From: Rhabdornis inornatus
Taxonomy: Eukaryota > Chordata > Aves > Passeriformes > Rhabdornithidae
Length of the DNA: 64,000 nucleotides
Direction of reading: 5' to 3'
Assembly: GCA_013397075.1 (NCBI GenBank)
Contig: VWZS01007725.1
Location: 310,001-374,000, forward strand
Under the pieces are notes generated by a model that had not been told where the DNA came from, ran no database searches, and was given only the letters and a program-made list of their open reading frames with translations. Shown here one piece after another: positions 35,233 through 47,610 of this stretch (positions are counted from its first letter, which is position 1; the number at the start of each line of letters is the position of its first letter). The translations under genes were made by a program, and so were the position numbers.

Positions 35233-35989
35233 GAAACAGGTATTTGGTTGACATATACATTGGTAGGAAAACAAAACTGTGACGGGATGCATCACACTGT
35301 GCAGAGTATGTTTTTGCCCAGCCCATGGTATACCAGGATAACAGCAGCCACCTCTCATTAAAAACTCCCTTAAGGAAAACAAGAACTTTGTAGATGAACA
35401 ACTTGCAAAAATACAAAGAATGAAGAACCAGCAACGAGCAAGCCCTGTTCCAGTCTGCTTGCTGGCTTCTTGATTGACAGGCTGGAGGAAAGAAGCAGCA
35501 TCTCTTGATAGGAAACATTTCACTGCTGGGTTCTTTTTCTGCCTGCCTGTCTGGAGGCAAGTGATGGCTGAGCACAGAGCCCTGCACCTGCTCCATCAGG
35601 TGTTGTGTGCTCAGCATCACTGTTATCACTTCTGAAATCCCATCCAGAGGTCTCCTGCTCTGTCCCATCCCAACCCCATCCTTTGAGGCTCACGAGGTCT
35701 GATCAAAGAGGCTGCCCTCTCTTTCACCTCCCAGTCACCTCTGGTGAAGGCAAGGAAAAGGACAGGGGCAGAGGGGAGGAAGGAAGTCACAGTGAGTGGT
35801 GTAAATGAACAGAGAAGGAAAAAGTTATCCACCCAAGAAAACGTACCAGAGTGAGTGTGGCTGACAAACTGTCACTGCTAGTGTCCTTCACTTCCCTCGC
35901 TGTCATTTGTAATTCATCAGAAGCAGAGAGAGGACTCAGAATCATAACAGGGTGGCATCTTCCATCACAAGAAACTCCATTCTTCTAAT
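35233..35989. other. Unique non-coding DNA, no gene recognised
   Basis: Minus-strand frames of 165 and 111 codons in two phases overlap each other (35171-35668), and shorter plus-strand frames lie on top of them. There is no recognisable domain. I treat them as chance. Confidence 0.5.
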
Positions 35990-36175
35990 TAACTTTCCCA
36001 GTGACCCGGAGACAAACACTCTGTGTGTGTGTACGGTGCGCAGAGAGAGCCGGAGAGCGGGATTGCACTCTGGTGTCTCCACGTTTACAGCACTGCTGTC
36101 TGATTGGTTTGTGGGGAGAGGGGGGGATTAATTTGTGCCTCTAAAGCATGCATGGATAGTCTTTAAATTTGCTTG
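35990..36175. promoter_or_regulatory. Local CpG cluster with CCAAT box (candidate regulatory element)
   Basis: Six CpG dinucleotides fall in about 80 bp (36007-36083), although CpG is otherwise scarce nearby. They are followed by an inverted CCAAT box ATTGG (36103-36107), TTTGTGGGGAG, a G7 run near 36120, GGATTAATTTG and GCATGCATGG. A short GTGTGTGTGT run precedes it. This could be a small promoter or CpG-retaining enhancer. It is far too short for a CpG island, and no exon is seen beside it. Confidence 0.3.
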
Positions 36176-37449
36176 AAACAGAGGTTTCCTCTGCCTGTTG
36201 TGATCTGCCCTTGTCTGAAGGGAAACGTGCTTCCTGTGCAGCACAGCAAACAGCATGGAGAGTCCATCCAGATGATTCTGAAGTTCTCTCAATCCTTTTG
36301 TGTGAAAAACTGATTTCTGGGCCTCACCCCTCTGTCATGGATGTTGACTTTACACAACTGTTGCCAAACCCACCCCTCATCTTACAGACAGGCAGAGGGA
36401 GGACCAAAGCTGTGCTCCCAGGAGGACCGTGCCAAATCAGACCAAAGATTCAGCTCATGCCATCTCTTTTCTTAAACACTGGACAATAATAGATATTTAG
36501 GAATCATTCTTTAAAATTACGTGGAAAAATAGGTGTAATTTCTCAATTTCTTGGCCAGTGGTTTGTGGCTTAAGGAGTCCTATAGATTTGGGGAAAGGTG
36601 ATGTTCTAATCTGCACAGGGATGAGTTAGGGATGGGTCACAGCAATTCAGGTGCACAAAAACAAGGTTTCAAAAAGCTTCAAGGTTTCCAATATAAGATT
36701 GCAAGGCTTTAAAAAAGATATGCTAAAATATAGTCAGCCAACCATTGCAGAAAACCTGGTCTTGAAGAACTGATTTATTACTGATGCCATGAGATGAAAT
36801 AATTTTTAATGTTCCTTTTGTAACTGAACAGTAAGATCCTAATGGACTATAGCCAAGCAGGACCTGAATGTTAGAGCAAGCTACCCTGAAAGCAGTAACT
36901 GCCTGATGCAACAGCCTGGAAATCTTGGGGTGACTTGACATAAATTAACAAGTAGAGGTTTATAATGCATTAAATATGACAATTAATCTTACAGTCAGTG
37001 AAGCAGCTTCTCTGTGAGTTATTTTGATGTCAATTACATTTTACTTTACTCTCCCTGAATCCCCTGGTCTCACTCAAGATGCAATAAATTTTATATTCAC
37101 AACACCAATCAGTAGAGTAAAAACTGTTAAAAAGGAAGATAAAAAGGGAGTTGCTTATTTAGAAAATAGCTGGCTACAGCAACCTTATATAATCTATGTC
37201 TCTCAAAATCAGTTATTACTTTAAGGAGGTGGAATTGGTGGCCACACAGTTTATGTGAAGCCTGTCCAGGCTGCAGGCTGTTTCCTAGGGCTGCAAACAA
37301 TTCTCTGTGGAACCCACATGCCATAATGCCAGATAAAGCTCATCCAACAGTGCTGCCTCTGCCATGAAGCACAAAGCCTTACCACAATTATTATGTTCAA
37401 TTAGTTTTCCAGAGTTTTCCTGTCTAGTTTGAGCAATTACATCTGAGGA
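36176..37449. other. Unique non-coding DNA, no gene recognised
   Basis: A 106-codon plus-strand frame (36169-36489) has no known domain. AT-rich from about 36490 to 37230. Confidence 0.5.
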
Positions 37450-37473
37450 TTTTTTTTTATTTTTTTTTTTTTA
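37450..37473 (+). repeat. T-rich tract
   Basis: T8, A, then T13: a simple homopolymer tract that could be the poly-A of a minus-strand retroposed sequence. No such body is recognised. Confidence 0.8.
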
Positions 37474-38985
37474 TGAAATATGCTTACAATACATCCTCCC
37501 TTCCAATTTCTCATTTCATGGATAAGATTATTTCTTTATACCATGTATGAGGAGATCAATGGCAAGCTTAGCACATTGCAGAGCCCACCATGTGTCTGGT
37601 AGGCACTTTCAGAATTTTATGAGGGCAGCAACTTGTCATTTGACTGGTCATTTGCAAAAGATATATGAAACATAGTCAGGCAAGCAGAGGATGAAGTGTT
37701 GTTTATTGCAGAAGATTTGATGGGTCCTTCCATGGAGAGAGGTGTCAGAAGCAGGATGACCTTGGGGCTCATCAGTCCTGCTGAAAAGAGGCAGATGAGA
37801 TTAAAACAGTTGTCAGTATTTGGGCACAGGCAGCCAGACGTACAGGGAAGAGCCAGTAGAACCCAACCATTGGGAGCTGGGATCAACTGTAAAGATGGGT
37901 AAAGTGGATAGAGTGTGTAGATGAAGAAGGTATTCACATGAATTTGACTTTGGGGATTGACTGACACATGATCAGATGATTGGGAGTCACCATGACAGAG
38001 CCCTTGGTCCCCTGGCATGGGAGGTCATGTCCTCCACCTCAAGCACTGGCCAATGCTTCTGGAGGACCAACATTCAGGTTCTAGAATCTAAATGCTCTTT
38101 TGAGTTCTCCAGGCTGTTTAATTCACTCAGCTAGAAATAATCCTGGTGTTCAGCAGGGCAGGATGTCTGCTGGGAGGTCATGGATTAATTTATTTAGTCT
38201 ATAAATTAGGAAAAAATACCGGCCTCAAATGTAAGCAAGACAGATGCTGAGGAGAGGATTGCAAGCCAAAAACCATTAGCAGGAGCTTGCACATTGTGTG
38301 TGTGTATATTAGCCCTGGGGTCAGCAGAATGGGGGCCTGGAGCCTCCTGATCACTGATGTGAGATGAAAAAGCTCTTCAACAAATGGGCCCTGATTTCAC
38401 CTGCACTCAGCTACCAAGGGGGCTGTTTCTGAATGGCCAGGTGTGGCCTTCTGCCCCAAGCCTTGCCAACTTGCACATGGCTGAATGAATCTGCTAAAAT
38501 GATCAGCTGGGAAATAGCTAATATCGTTAAATACCATTTAAGCTGTCATTTTTATGTGTAGAGTCAACACCCCTCATGATGAATGGGTCAGCTCTCACCT
38601 CAGGGAGTGATCATTGCAGGTGTGTTGCTGCCTTGGAAAAACATCAGGGTCTTGCTTTGCCCTGGCTTATATTTAAGCCTGCAGCACAGTTTATGTAAAG
38701 GCAAGATTGGGCCCTTAGGAACCATGTCTGTCACAAGGAGCATGAGAAAGAATAAAGGAAGAAGCCTGATGTCAGATTCTTGATTTTGCTGAAGTTTCAA
38801 CACAGCACAAATTCCCAAAGCCCCAGGAAGTAGTGCTGAAATTTTCTTTAGCAGACTAATGATGTTTGAGGCTATTTTTCTTGTTGCAGACAACTGCACA
38901 CCAATAGCAACAAAAAAAGAGCCTAATGAACCTGCAGAAACGTATGGCCCTAATGAAGATGAAAGCCTCTCTTGCAGCCACCTTG
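37474..38985. other. Unique non-coding DNA, no gene recognised
   Basis: A 133-codon minus-strand frame (37617-38018) has no known motif. A GTGTGTGTGTAT run lies near 38297. No further feature is recognised. Confidence 0.5.
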
Positions 38986-38999
38986 CCTAGAAACACGCA

Positions 39000-39430
39000 C
39001 AAAAAAGGAGAAAATTAAAAAAAGAAAAGACAAGGTGCCAGCTGCTTGGAGAGATTTCAGACGCACAACTGGGTCTGCAAAAAGAAAGAAAGGAAGGAAA
39101 GGAAGAAAAAGCTTTTTCCCTGGGGTTCTTCTACAGGATCATTCTTCATTGCAGCTGAGTTTGCATTAAATGGTGCAGCTGGTTGGAGGAGGAAGGCTTC
39201 TGGGTGGAGGGAATACAGAGATATATATTTTTAATGGGCTCATAAGTTTCTGGAGAGAGAAATGAAGAGCTGTTAAGCTTCTTGAGCTGAATAGTTCTTC
39301 TGATTCCAAGAGCCCTGAGTGTTGCATTGCCTCTGGTGATTGTCAGCTCTCTGCGATCTTCACTCCATTTGTTATTTTATTTGTGGGAGAACAAACAGCC
39401 TATCCCCTGATAAGATTTACAACTAATGCT
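39000..39430 (+). repeat. Diverged direct duplication, copy A
   Basis: This segment aligns with 40210-40645. In order, both copies carry an A-rich start with AAAAG(G)ACAA; GCACAA(C/T)T...CTGCAAA; a purine-rich A/G tract; CTACAG(A/G)(A/G)TCATTCTTCATTGC; a CTG/TTGCATTA word; GATATATATTTTTAATGGGC; a TAAGTT word; GAAATGAAG(A/G)GCTGTT; and AAGATTT near the end. The distance is 1221-1231 bp in the first half and about 1214 bp at the end, so only small indels separate them. No coding frame is shared, so this is not an exon duplication in any clear way. Confidence 0.8.
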
Positions 39431-40209
39431 GAGGAGGAATTTACAGAAAATACCAAAACTTGTACTGTAAGGCTTGTTGGTTTTTACTGAGATCTGTTCC
39501 AGGATAGAAGACATTAGTTTACCAGCTTTCTCCTCTGGAAGCTGCCTTCGAGGCTCAATTTAATTTTTTTTTTCCTGGTGGAAGAAGTTTGTCTTTTATC
39601 TGCAGCCCCTTGTGATCTCTTGGAGTGGCAGGAAGTGCCAGGCATGGGGCTCATGGGCTGGGTTTTGTGGGTAGGCAAGGCTGGACTGGCAGGAGATGCT
39701 GCCTGTCAGGTCTGAGGTGGGTTGGCTACAGCCCCTGGCCCCATCCTCACCAGTGCCCCAACACAGAGCTGACCTTTCCAAGAGCCAAGACTTTTTACAC
39801 TCTGGCAAAACATTGATTTGAAGATACATAAAAACCAGTTTCCTAAAAACCAGTTGTTTCCAATGCAGGGGAATAAAACCTACAAGCAGCAGACTTAAGT
39901 TCTGCCTTCAGCCTTTCTGTTAAAAGTCTTTGGGTCACCCTGAATTTAAGAGCTGAGTTTGAGATGTTTTGTATGGGGTATATTTTGGAATAAGAAGAGG
40001 TCTTAAAAGGGATGATAATTTCTGCTCTGTTCCTTGCATTGCAGTGGTGCCTTCAGATTTAATTTTCAGAGAGGGAGTGCACGTGCCAAGTACTGTCCAG
40101 ACTCAAAGCAGCACAGCCCAGGAGGATAATGTATACCTTAGGAAAGAGCAGAAATGTCTGACTTGCTAACAACAATGAAAACATTTTTTCCAGGGAGTCT
40201 ATCTGGAAG
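39431..40209. other. Spacer between the two duplicated segments
   Basis: I do not see convincing homology of this ~780-bp stretch to sequence after copy B. A short AAAAACCAGTT direct pair occurs at about 39829-39853. No gene is recognised. Confidence 0.45.
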
Positions 40210-40645
40210 ATATACAAACAGGAGGAGGAAATGAAAAGGACAAAGCTCCAATGCTTAAAGATGTTTCAAAGGCACAATTTGAGCTGCAAAGGGGAAAAGA
40301 AAAAAGGCGGAGAGAAAAAGAAAAATAAATCCCTGTCTCGTGGGGCTGCTGCTACAGAGTCATTCTTCATTGCTGCTGCTGATTCTGCATTAGAGGTGTA
40401 GCTGATTAAAGATTTGGTTTTGGGGAAGGTTAGGGGTGAGGTAATACATAGATATATATTTTTAATGGGCTTGTAAGTTATTAGAAGGTGAAATGAAGGG
40501 CTGTTCAACTTCTGAACCAGAACCTTGAATGCTACAGACGTTTTACTAATTGCCTTTTTGTCCTCAGTCTTTAGTCCTGTTATGATTTTTATTTGTGCAC
40601 TGACCAGCAGGAGCTGTCCTCTGTTAAGATTTGTGACAAGTGTTT
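40210..40645 (+). repeat. Diverged direct duplication, copy B
   Basis: Second copy of the segment described at 39000-39430, in the same orientation. The best-preserved words are CATTCTTCATTGC (40361-40373) and GATATATATTTTTAATGGGC (40451-40470). Divergence outside these words is considerable, so the duplication is old, or both are copies of an unrecognised ancient interspersed repeat. Confidence 0.8.
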
Positions 40646-41330
40646 GTTATTTGTCCCCTGCACAGACTGCACCACTGCTGATGACAACTATAAAACATTC
40701 TGTGGTTGGTTACAGGTCACTTTGGCATGGAACTGAAGACACATAACCACTCCCCACCACAGCACAATAAACTCTTCCACCTCTGGTTTGACGATACAAC
40801 AAATCCATTTAATTTTCCAGCACAGGACCAGGTATGTTTGGCTGCACTGATCTGGTGGGTGCTTGCTGTGATGGTTCATGTTTGCTCAAAACCTACTGAT
40901 GGGCTGGCTGTGCATCAGCTGGATTTCTGCAGGACCTGGTGCTCCATCTGATCCTGCAGGCGTCCTAAAACCTGGGGAAACTTTACATTGCCCTCTCCAG
41001 GTGGTTACAGAGAAATACAGCCCTGTTTCCAGACCAAGCTCAATCCCCGAGACTGAGCTTAGTCTTAGGACCAAGAGCTTAAAGCATTGGCTTGTGAACT
41101 TATCTGTGCTTGGAGTACATCAAACCAGCATGTTCACTGCAATTCAAAACTGTACAGCTACTTATCCTACCTGTGTGACATATTGTTGCTTGTTAAAGTC
41201 ATATAGTTAGGCTAAAATACATATTGTAGCTGCATATTTCTTTTTCTCTTAAGCAGCAAGATGCTTCTAGCTAGGAGGGCTCATGTGCCAAAAAGCCTCA
41301 GCTGCAGGTGTATTTTTGCATTAAATATAA
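40646..41330. other. Unique non-coding DNA, no gene recognised
   Basis: A 110-codon plus-strand frame (40878-41210) faces a 62-codon minus-strand frame. No known domain. Confidence 0.5.
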
Positions 41331-41374
41331 GAAAAAAAGGAAAAAAAAAAGACACAAAAGAAAAAAAAGAGAGT
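41331..41374 (+). repeat. A-rich purine tract
   Basis: Nearly pure A/G with runs of 7, 10 and 8 A, broken by one CAC. Confidence 0.85.
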
Positions 41375-41655
41375 ATATGTTTCTTCTTCTCACCTCTCTG
41401 ACTCAAGTGGTTTACTGAGATTTAAAATAAACAAAAATTGCTACACAGCCACCTCTTGCCCTCTTCCCTGAGAACCAGCCCTGGAGATGTGGAGTGTGGA
41501 TAGAAGAATCATTAGAGTGTGATAAACAAACCTATCATGGGGATAACAGAAGTCCTGGGCTACACACATCAGGTAGATAGAAGGAGAAAGAGGTCACATC
41601 AGTGAGGTGAAAGGGCAGTGTAGCATGCAGGTAGTTTTTAAAAAGGAATTAGTTA

Positions 41656-41673
41656 AACAAAACAAAACAAAAC
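41656..41673 (+). repeat. (CAAAA)n microsatellite
   Basis: Three to four CAAAA units. The interval 41375-41655 before it is unique sequence without features. Confidence 0.8.
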
Positions 41674-41791
41674 AGAAAAAAACAGAGTGACAATAATCCC
41701 CATAAGTGGACAACAGGAGAGAGCACAAAGAAAGACATTTATTCAAAGCAAAGTTATGGGGCTAATTACACTGAGTAAGGGTATGACGAAT

Positions 41792-41823
41792 GAAGGAGAA
41801 AGGAAAAAAAAAAAAGAAAAAAA
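41792..41823 (+). repeat. A-rich purine tract
   Basis: GAAGGAGAAAGG followed by A12, G and A7. Confidence 0.85.
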
Positions 41824-43284
41824 CTGAACCATAAAACCAAAGCATGCTTTCAGGGAGAATCTTATCTGCATGGCTTCCTGATGTTTGGCCAGCTTTGGTG
41901 AAATCCTGCTTTATTCTTCATTTTGCTAATTGAGATTGTGAAGATATTTGATTGCAAAACAGAACTTTTGGGCTATTGTTTTCTTTTAAAATGGAATCTT
42001 TTTTATGTTTTAATGAACAGTAGGGACAGGAACACCTTGTTTTCGTTACTTTCCCTTTCTTTTAACATTAGTAATGTACAACAAAGAGAAGGGAGATGAG
42101 ATAGGATTGCTATTCTTAGTGCCTAATGCAGATGCTTGTGAATGCTGGAATAAAGATATGTGAGCACAGATTTCTTTCCCTCATTTACACATTTCTCATG
42201 ATAGAAATTATAAATTCATCTTTGCCTCTGCCTGGATTCCTCTATTTTTCATTTAATTTTCAATGTGTTGAGGTTTTTTTATGTTACTTCATATTACAGA
42301 CCCAGCGTCTCTCTGTTTCTACTGACTCTGACATTGCCTTCCTTTTGTGGGTCAGGATCATCACTGGGGCTCTGCTCAATGGGTGCTTCAGGCTGTTCCT
42401 CCTGTGGTCACTCCTTCTCTTCCAGACACTGGGTGTCCATTTGTGATGTTGTGGCTCACACCATCACTGCATCAGCAGCAAAAACCTGAAGCAATCAGCC
42501 TTGTCCACGAGAGGATGGAGCATGTGGTGATTTTAGAGTCTCAGAATGTCCTGCTGGTCCGTTCTAATGGGTCAGCAGCTCCATGAGCCCCTGCTGCAAG
42601 TGTTTACATTGCAAGGTCAGTGGATGTGTCATGACAGACTAGGACAAAATCCAAGCAAAAATGGATTAAACCAATGTCTGAGGCACTAAGTGGGCTTTGG
42701 ATTAGGTCCAGAAGAAGACTGTGACGTGGGGATATTCCTCTGGGCAAGAAGGGGTGGCTTCCTTCTCCCCACCAGATCATGCAAATGCATAGTGCATTGT
42801 GAATTCAGTTTTATTTGCATCTCTTTGGGTAAAGTGGAGAGCTGAGTTTCAGGAAAATGGAAGTTTTGCTAACCACAAGCTTTCAGAGACCATTTTCACA
42901 GCATGTCAAGAAGGAGATCAGTTGGTCTTTAGGGCAGGCATATTTGTGAAGAGGTACCCAGAGCCATTTCAGAAATTAGTGCCTGCTCTCCAGCCTGTTT
43001 TTCAACTGAGTGGAAAGGCATAAGAAGTCCCCGTGGATTTCTCTTGCCAGGTACCTCTGAAATCCACTACACTTTGAATGAATATCACCATCTAGCACTG
43101 CCTGCATGCTGCTCCCCCCAAGATGTGACCACTACCCTCTATTGTTACAAAGCCATGGGCAAAACACCGAAGAAAATGTCCTTCAAAGATTTGTTAATGA
43201 GTGGTTTTTGAGATTCACAGTATTTGCCTTTGTGGTTGCTAGGTCTCTGTGCTTAGAGGTTGCCATTATCTGCCCTAGATAGAA
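41824..43284. other. Unique non-coding DNA, no gene recognised
   Basis: Three overlapping plus-strand frames in different phases at 42126-42586 (106, 74 and 79 codons) have no known domain. T-rich from about 41900 to 42060. Confidence 0.5.
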
Positions 43285-43645
43285 CATGATTAATAAAGAA
43301 CTTTTTTAATGTAATTTTTGCTGCTGACCTTAATTGCACAGGTCAGAAATGAAAGCAGCTCACCATATGCCAGACATTAAGGTCTTGAGCAATTCCCCAG
43401 CAAACGTTACACTCCCTGGATTGGATTGGAGCACAGCCAGTCTGCCCTCATTGAAACTTATAAATTACCTTTATCTTGCTGGCAATGTAAAATTAAATTG
43501 GTATAAGGGATATTGCATTGTTGATGAAGATGTACAAGGCAGAGTTAACTCCAATACAGTGAACTTATCACGAGATATGAAAAATATCTTAATTGGCTCA
43601 GCACCTTCCTTGCATGGCCTTGAAGAAACCCAGTGTTCCTGAAAA
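43285..43645. promoter_or_regulatory. Candidate conserved block overlapping a 102-codon open frame
   Basis: The block has balanced, non-repetitive AT-rich sequence with TTAATTGCACAGG near 43330, CTTATAAATTACC near 43458 and AAATTAAATTGG near 43490. A plus-strand frame of 102 codons (43334-43642) runs through it. Its translation has a mixed, protein-like composition, including an acidic VDEDVQG segment, but I recognise no family. TTAATTGCACAG just before could serve as a weak splice acceptor. Either an unrecognised exon or, more likely, a non-coding element. I see no donor that would confirm an exon. Confidence 0.25.
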
Positions 43646-46600
43646 CTGCAGTAGCATTAAAGAAAATAGTCTTTGTTCATTCTCTTTGTGTGTTTGAATT
43701 GTACAGCTTTTCCTGTACTGCTCATGAACAGTGGAGCACAGAACAGGATGTAGAGTGGTTTAGATGACGCTGTAGTGAGCTATGGCTGTATTTAACAAGT
43801 GTGATATATTTATGGACTGCAATCCTTCCCTTGCTACAATTCCTCCCCCAGCTCTATTTCTGTCCAGTGTCCATAGAGAACTCCTTTTATCAAATTTTCT
43901 CATCTCTAGCTGTAGTGACAATTGCATCATGTAAATGTAGGAGCAGCAGGAAATCATTGGCTAGAGTTGAAGTCTGGTGAACATTAACCCTTCTGGGTTC
44001 TCTTAACATTTAACTTCAAAATTTAGAAGTAAATGACAATGAAAATCTTCCCAGTCATTTTCTCTTTACATGAACCCAATCAAAAAAATTAAAATCAGCC
44101 AAGACCTTTCGAGGCAGTGTGTCCTGCTTCCCTTGAGCCAGAGTCCTTATGGTCTGTTACTCGTCTTTGAGAGAAGATTGGGAAGTTATTGTATTACTCA
44201 CTTGTTACAATCCCTCTAGAATTATAACCACATTAATGTAATTGTGCCAAACTGAGGCAGACATTTTCCAGAGAAGGGGAGTGAGCAAGGCAGGGTTTTT
44301 ACTCTCAGGGGTTTATATTCCCCAACAGCACAGCTGCATAGAGACTGCTGAGCCCCAAAGCAGTGGGGCTGGGAGGGACCACAGAGCACACTAGAAAAGC
44401 CATCAAAAATCCCAAGGGTCTTTCCCACTCCTGTGATGGATGTGCATGTAGTGGTGGAATTTTATTACACACAGAGAGGGGAGGGCATCGCCAGCAATTC
44501 CTTGCATGCCTGTTCCCCAAACCGGAATTCTGTGTATCCTGCCATGAGCTGTGGAAAAGGGCACAGGCTTCTGCCAGCCACACCTACAAAGGGAAAAATA
44601 GGTTGGATGAGTGAGTGAGAGGCTGGACTGAGCTCTGAAACTCCATCAGTCAGCTGTCCTTGACCCTGGGTGGTGTGTGTAACTGGCCAGACCTTCTGGC
44701 TGCTGGATGGCAGAATCATCAAGGGATTTATGCCCTCAGCTGCCACACTCAGACACTTGCCCACTGTCCTTGACATGAGATCCAAATTCTCATAAGGTGT
44801 GAGGGTGGCTGAATATTTCTCCCATGACCCTAGAGATGGTTTCAGCATTCAAAGACTGATGGAGCCTCCAGCAGTGAACCTGGAATGAGGCCAGTGCACT
44901 TTGCACACTCCTTCACTCTCATTTATATCGGTCAGTATGGACCATATTCAGTTTTGGAGGGTTCCCACAAGAGCCTTCTTGTGAGTTTGGGGCTATCTGA
45001 AAATTGGCAGTGCTCAAAGTGGCAACAGTAAGATCTGGAGCAGGGTCAGGGGGAGGAGGGGGTACCCCACGGACCATCCATCTGGACACAGGAGGAATCA
45101 ATACCTTGAGCCCCTAGGTGTTAGGGTGACAAGCTCTAATAAATGCAGCAGATGGGGATCTGGTAGAGAGTCTTTAGTAGGCTGGCTGAGTGCCTGACAA
45201 ACCACAGGGAGAAAATCACAGTATTAAAAGAAGCCCCACGTAGAAATGCACTGAAACACTGCCAGCAAAACATCCGACCAGCTCTCCAAAGGGCTTCCTG
45301 CACAGCAGAAGTCAAACCTGCTGCCTCCTGCGTCCCCTTCCTCCTTTTTTTCCCAGCTCTGATGCCATGAAAGAGCCTTGATGAGCATCTCACCAAGGAT
45401 CCATCTCCCACCCTGCCTCTCCTCATGTTCTCCTAGACCCTGAGGGATGAACAAGCAGCATCCAGGTTGTACATGGGCCACGGCTGGAAGTTTTTAAAAA
45501 GACAGAGAGAGAGAGAAATATTTCAGCAGAACATATCTGTTAACTGGCTTCTTCACCTAATTAGCTGTGGAAAAGTCACCAGATGGACACAGATTTTAAT
45601 GATGGCTTCATTCAGAGTCTTGGAGGAGTGGGTTGGATATAAGAGATAATTATCTTGACTTTTAGATGTAAAAAGATTCTATTTTATTCTGCTTTTCCCC
45701 CTTCTAGTTCATTTTTAATGAAAGAGAGGAACAGTGAAATTCAAAACATCAAATAAAAAAGGAAGGTTGACAATCCATCGTTTAATCTCTGCTTAGTGCC
45801 AGCCCGGAGTGACATTTCTAAGGATTGGTTTGATGGGAAGCTTGTTTGTTCATAAATTGCCACAAAATGGCATTCTGAGTTTAGCCAGGGACTTTCCCCC
45901 TCCCCCTGTGTGCTGGGAGGAAAGTTAAAGCTATATGATTAAATGCTACAGGGGATGGAAGTGAGTTTTCATTACACAGAAAGGAATATGGATAGGAAAT
46001 GTCACTTTCACAGCCATTCTCCTTCTTACCCTCCATGCCCCTGGATCCTACACCAAGAGGCATCAAGAAGAGATCATGAGAGCTTTATCCACTGGTGTAT
46101 AGCTGCATCAGAAGGTGATAAAGACCTCAGAGGGGCTACTGGGACCCTCCTTTAGCACAGAGAGCACAGCCTGTGCCTGCAGGGCAGGAGAGCTTCCACT
46201 GCTGGTGAGTGGGTGAGGGAGGGTGCACAAAAAGGTGGCAAACAGAAGAGCTGGAAGAAACTGGGAGGTGACAGAGGACAACTCCTCCTCGTGGTGCTGG
46301 GGAAAAATTAATTTCTCTACAGACCTCCTCCAGCCTGCTTCCATCTAGCTGTGGAAAGGAAAAAGTCCATGAGCAGCCCAGAGGACTGAGCAGCTGCAGG
46401 CATGAGGAGAGAGCTTTCAGGAGTTAGGATTAAAGAAAAGTGAGGTTTACCAGATCAGCAGCATCCCAGTGAGAATGTGCTTTAAATGAATGCTATGCTC
46501 AGGTCTGGGGAATGCTCTGACTAACATCCACAGCGTGCCTTTGATCATATTGATCTGGGTCCACTTGGAGGCTTACAGCTGGTGGCTGGAAGTGGATTTC

Positions 46601-47610
46601 CATTCAAACCTTATCAGCAGCACAGACATTTAAACCTGAAAAGGGTGGAGGCTCATCCACATCTCAGGGACCAGCATTTTCTGTGCCCTGATCTGATTTT
46701 TGATGGGAATCTGTGGTTTTTTGCCAGTCTCTCCCATCTCCATCAGTGCTCCCCAAGCATCTGATGGAAAAGGAAGAAAACAAACTAGATTCAAAATATA
46801 ACAAATTGCCACTTTTCTTTTGAAACTACTCTCGTGGCTGAGAACTTGCAGTATATGGCTATGAAATTTGGCCATTGTCATTCAAACTGAGTGCAGTCTC
46901 TAGGGACAAGCTTTGCTTTCCTGTATCATAGTGAAGGGCCTGATAGTAGAGCACACTGAGGGGAATGCAGTATATATAAAAGAATAGAGAAACAAGACAA
47001 AAAAGCCTTCCATTTCTGAGAGCTTATGCAGGCATCTGGATAAGTGGATCCTGTTATCCATGATTGAAATAACTGAGACCTCTGAAGTCCAGAAAATGAG
47101 GAAACCACTTGAGAACAACATTGTTGGAGAGGCTTTAGCATTCACTCTGCCAGGGTAGCCCATGAGACCAGTTTTCACACAGTGTTCCAGCCCTCTCTGT
47201 GCAGCTGCTGTGCAGAAGAAAATTTGCAGAAATAGAAGTTGATGGGAAAATTCAAAGTAGGTCATTCAGAGCTCTTGCAATGCCTCCCTTTCCAATCACA
47301 TTTTCAGCAAAGAAGGAAAGGATAAATGGGAAAACATTTATTGTTATTGTTACTATTATTGTTGTTGCCATTATTTTACCATCATTTTCCTAAATTGTCA
47401 TCAGTCTTGTGCAGATTATGGCTATGTGAAATATTCAGGTATAAACTCTAAACTCTTTTCCCAAGACTTTGCAGTAACTTCAGCTGACAGCCTTCCCAGC
47501 CTGAGAGGAAAGGGCTTGGGACAAAGTCCTGTGTCCATAGAAAAAAGTGTCACAACCCCTCAGCACAACTGTGAATCACAAGAGAGGTCCTGGACCAGCT
47601 GTGGCTCTAG
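43646..47610. other. Unique non-coding DNA, no gene recognised
   Basis: Open frames up to 127 codons (minus, 44465-44848) and 121 codons (minus, 46900-47265) have no known domain. A short AGAGAGAGAGA run is near 45503. A TTGTTATTGTTACTATTATTG run lies near 47341. No interspersed repeat is recognised with confidence. Confidence 0.5.

Noticed and set aside
35171..35668. 165-codon minus-strand open frame
   Set aside because: It contains the ambiguous base and poly-T tract and overlaps another phase that is also open. No domain.
37617..38018. 133-codon minus-strand frame considered as a decayed retroelement piece
   Set aside because: No reverse transcriptase, protease or integrase motif is visible and there are no LTR-like ends.
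44240..44300. AAACTGAGGCAGACATTTTC, resembling a reverse MIR segment
   Set aside because: The similarity is limited to one short word and the rest of the core is missing.
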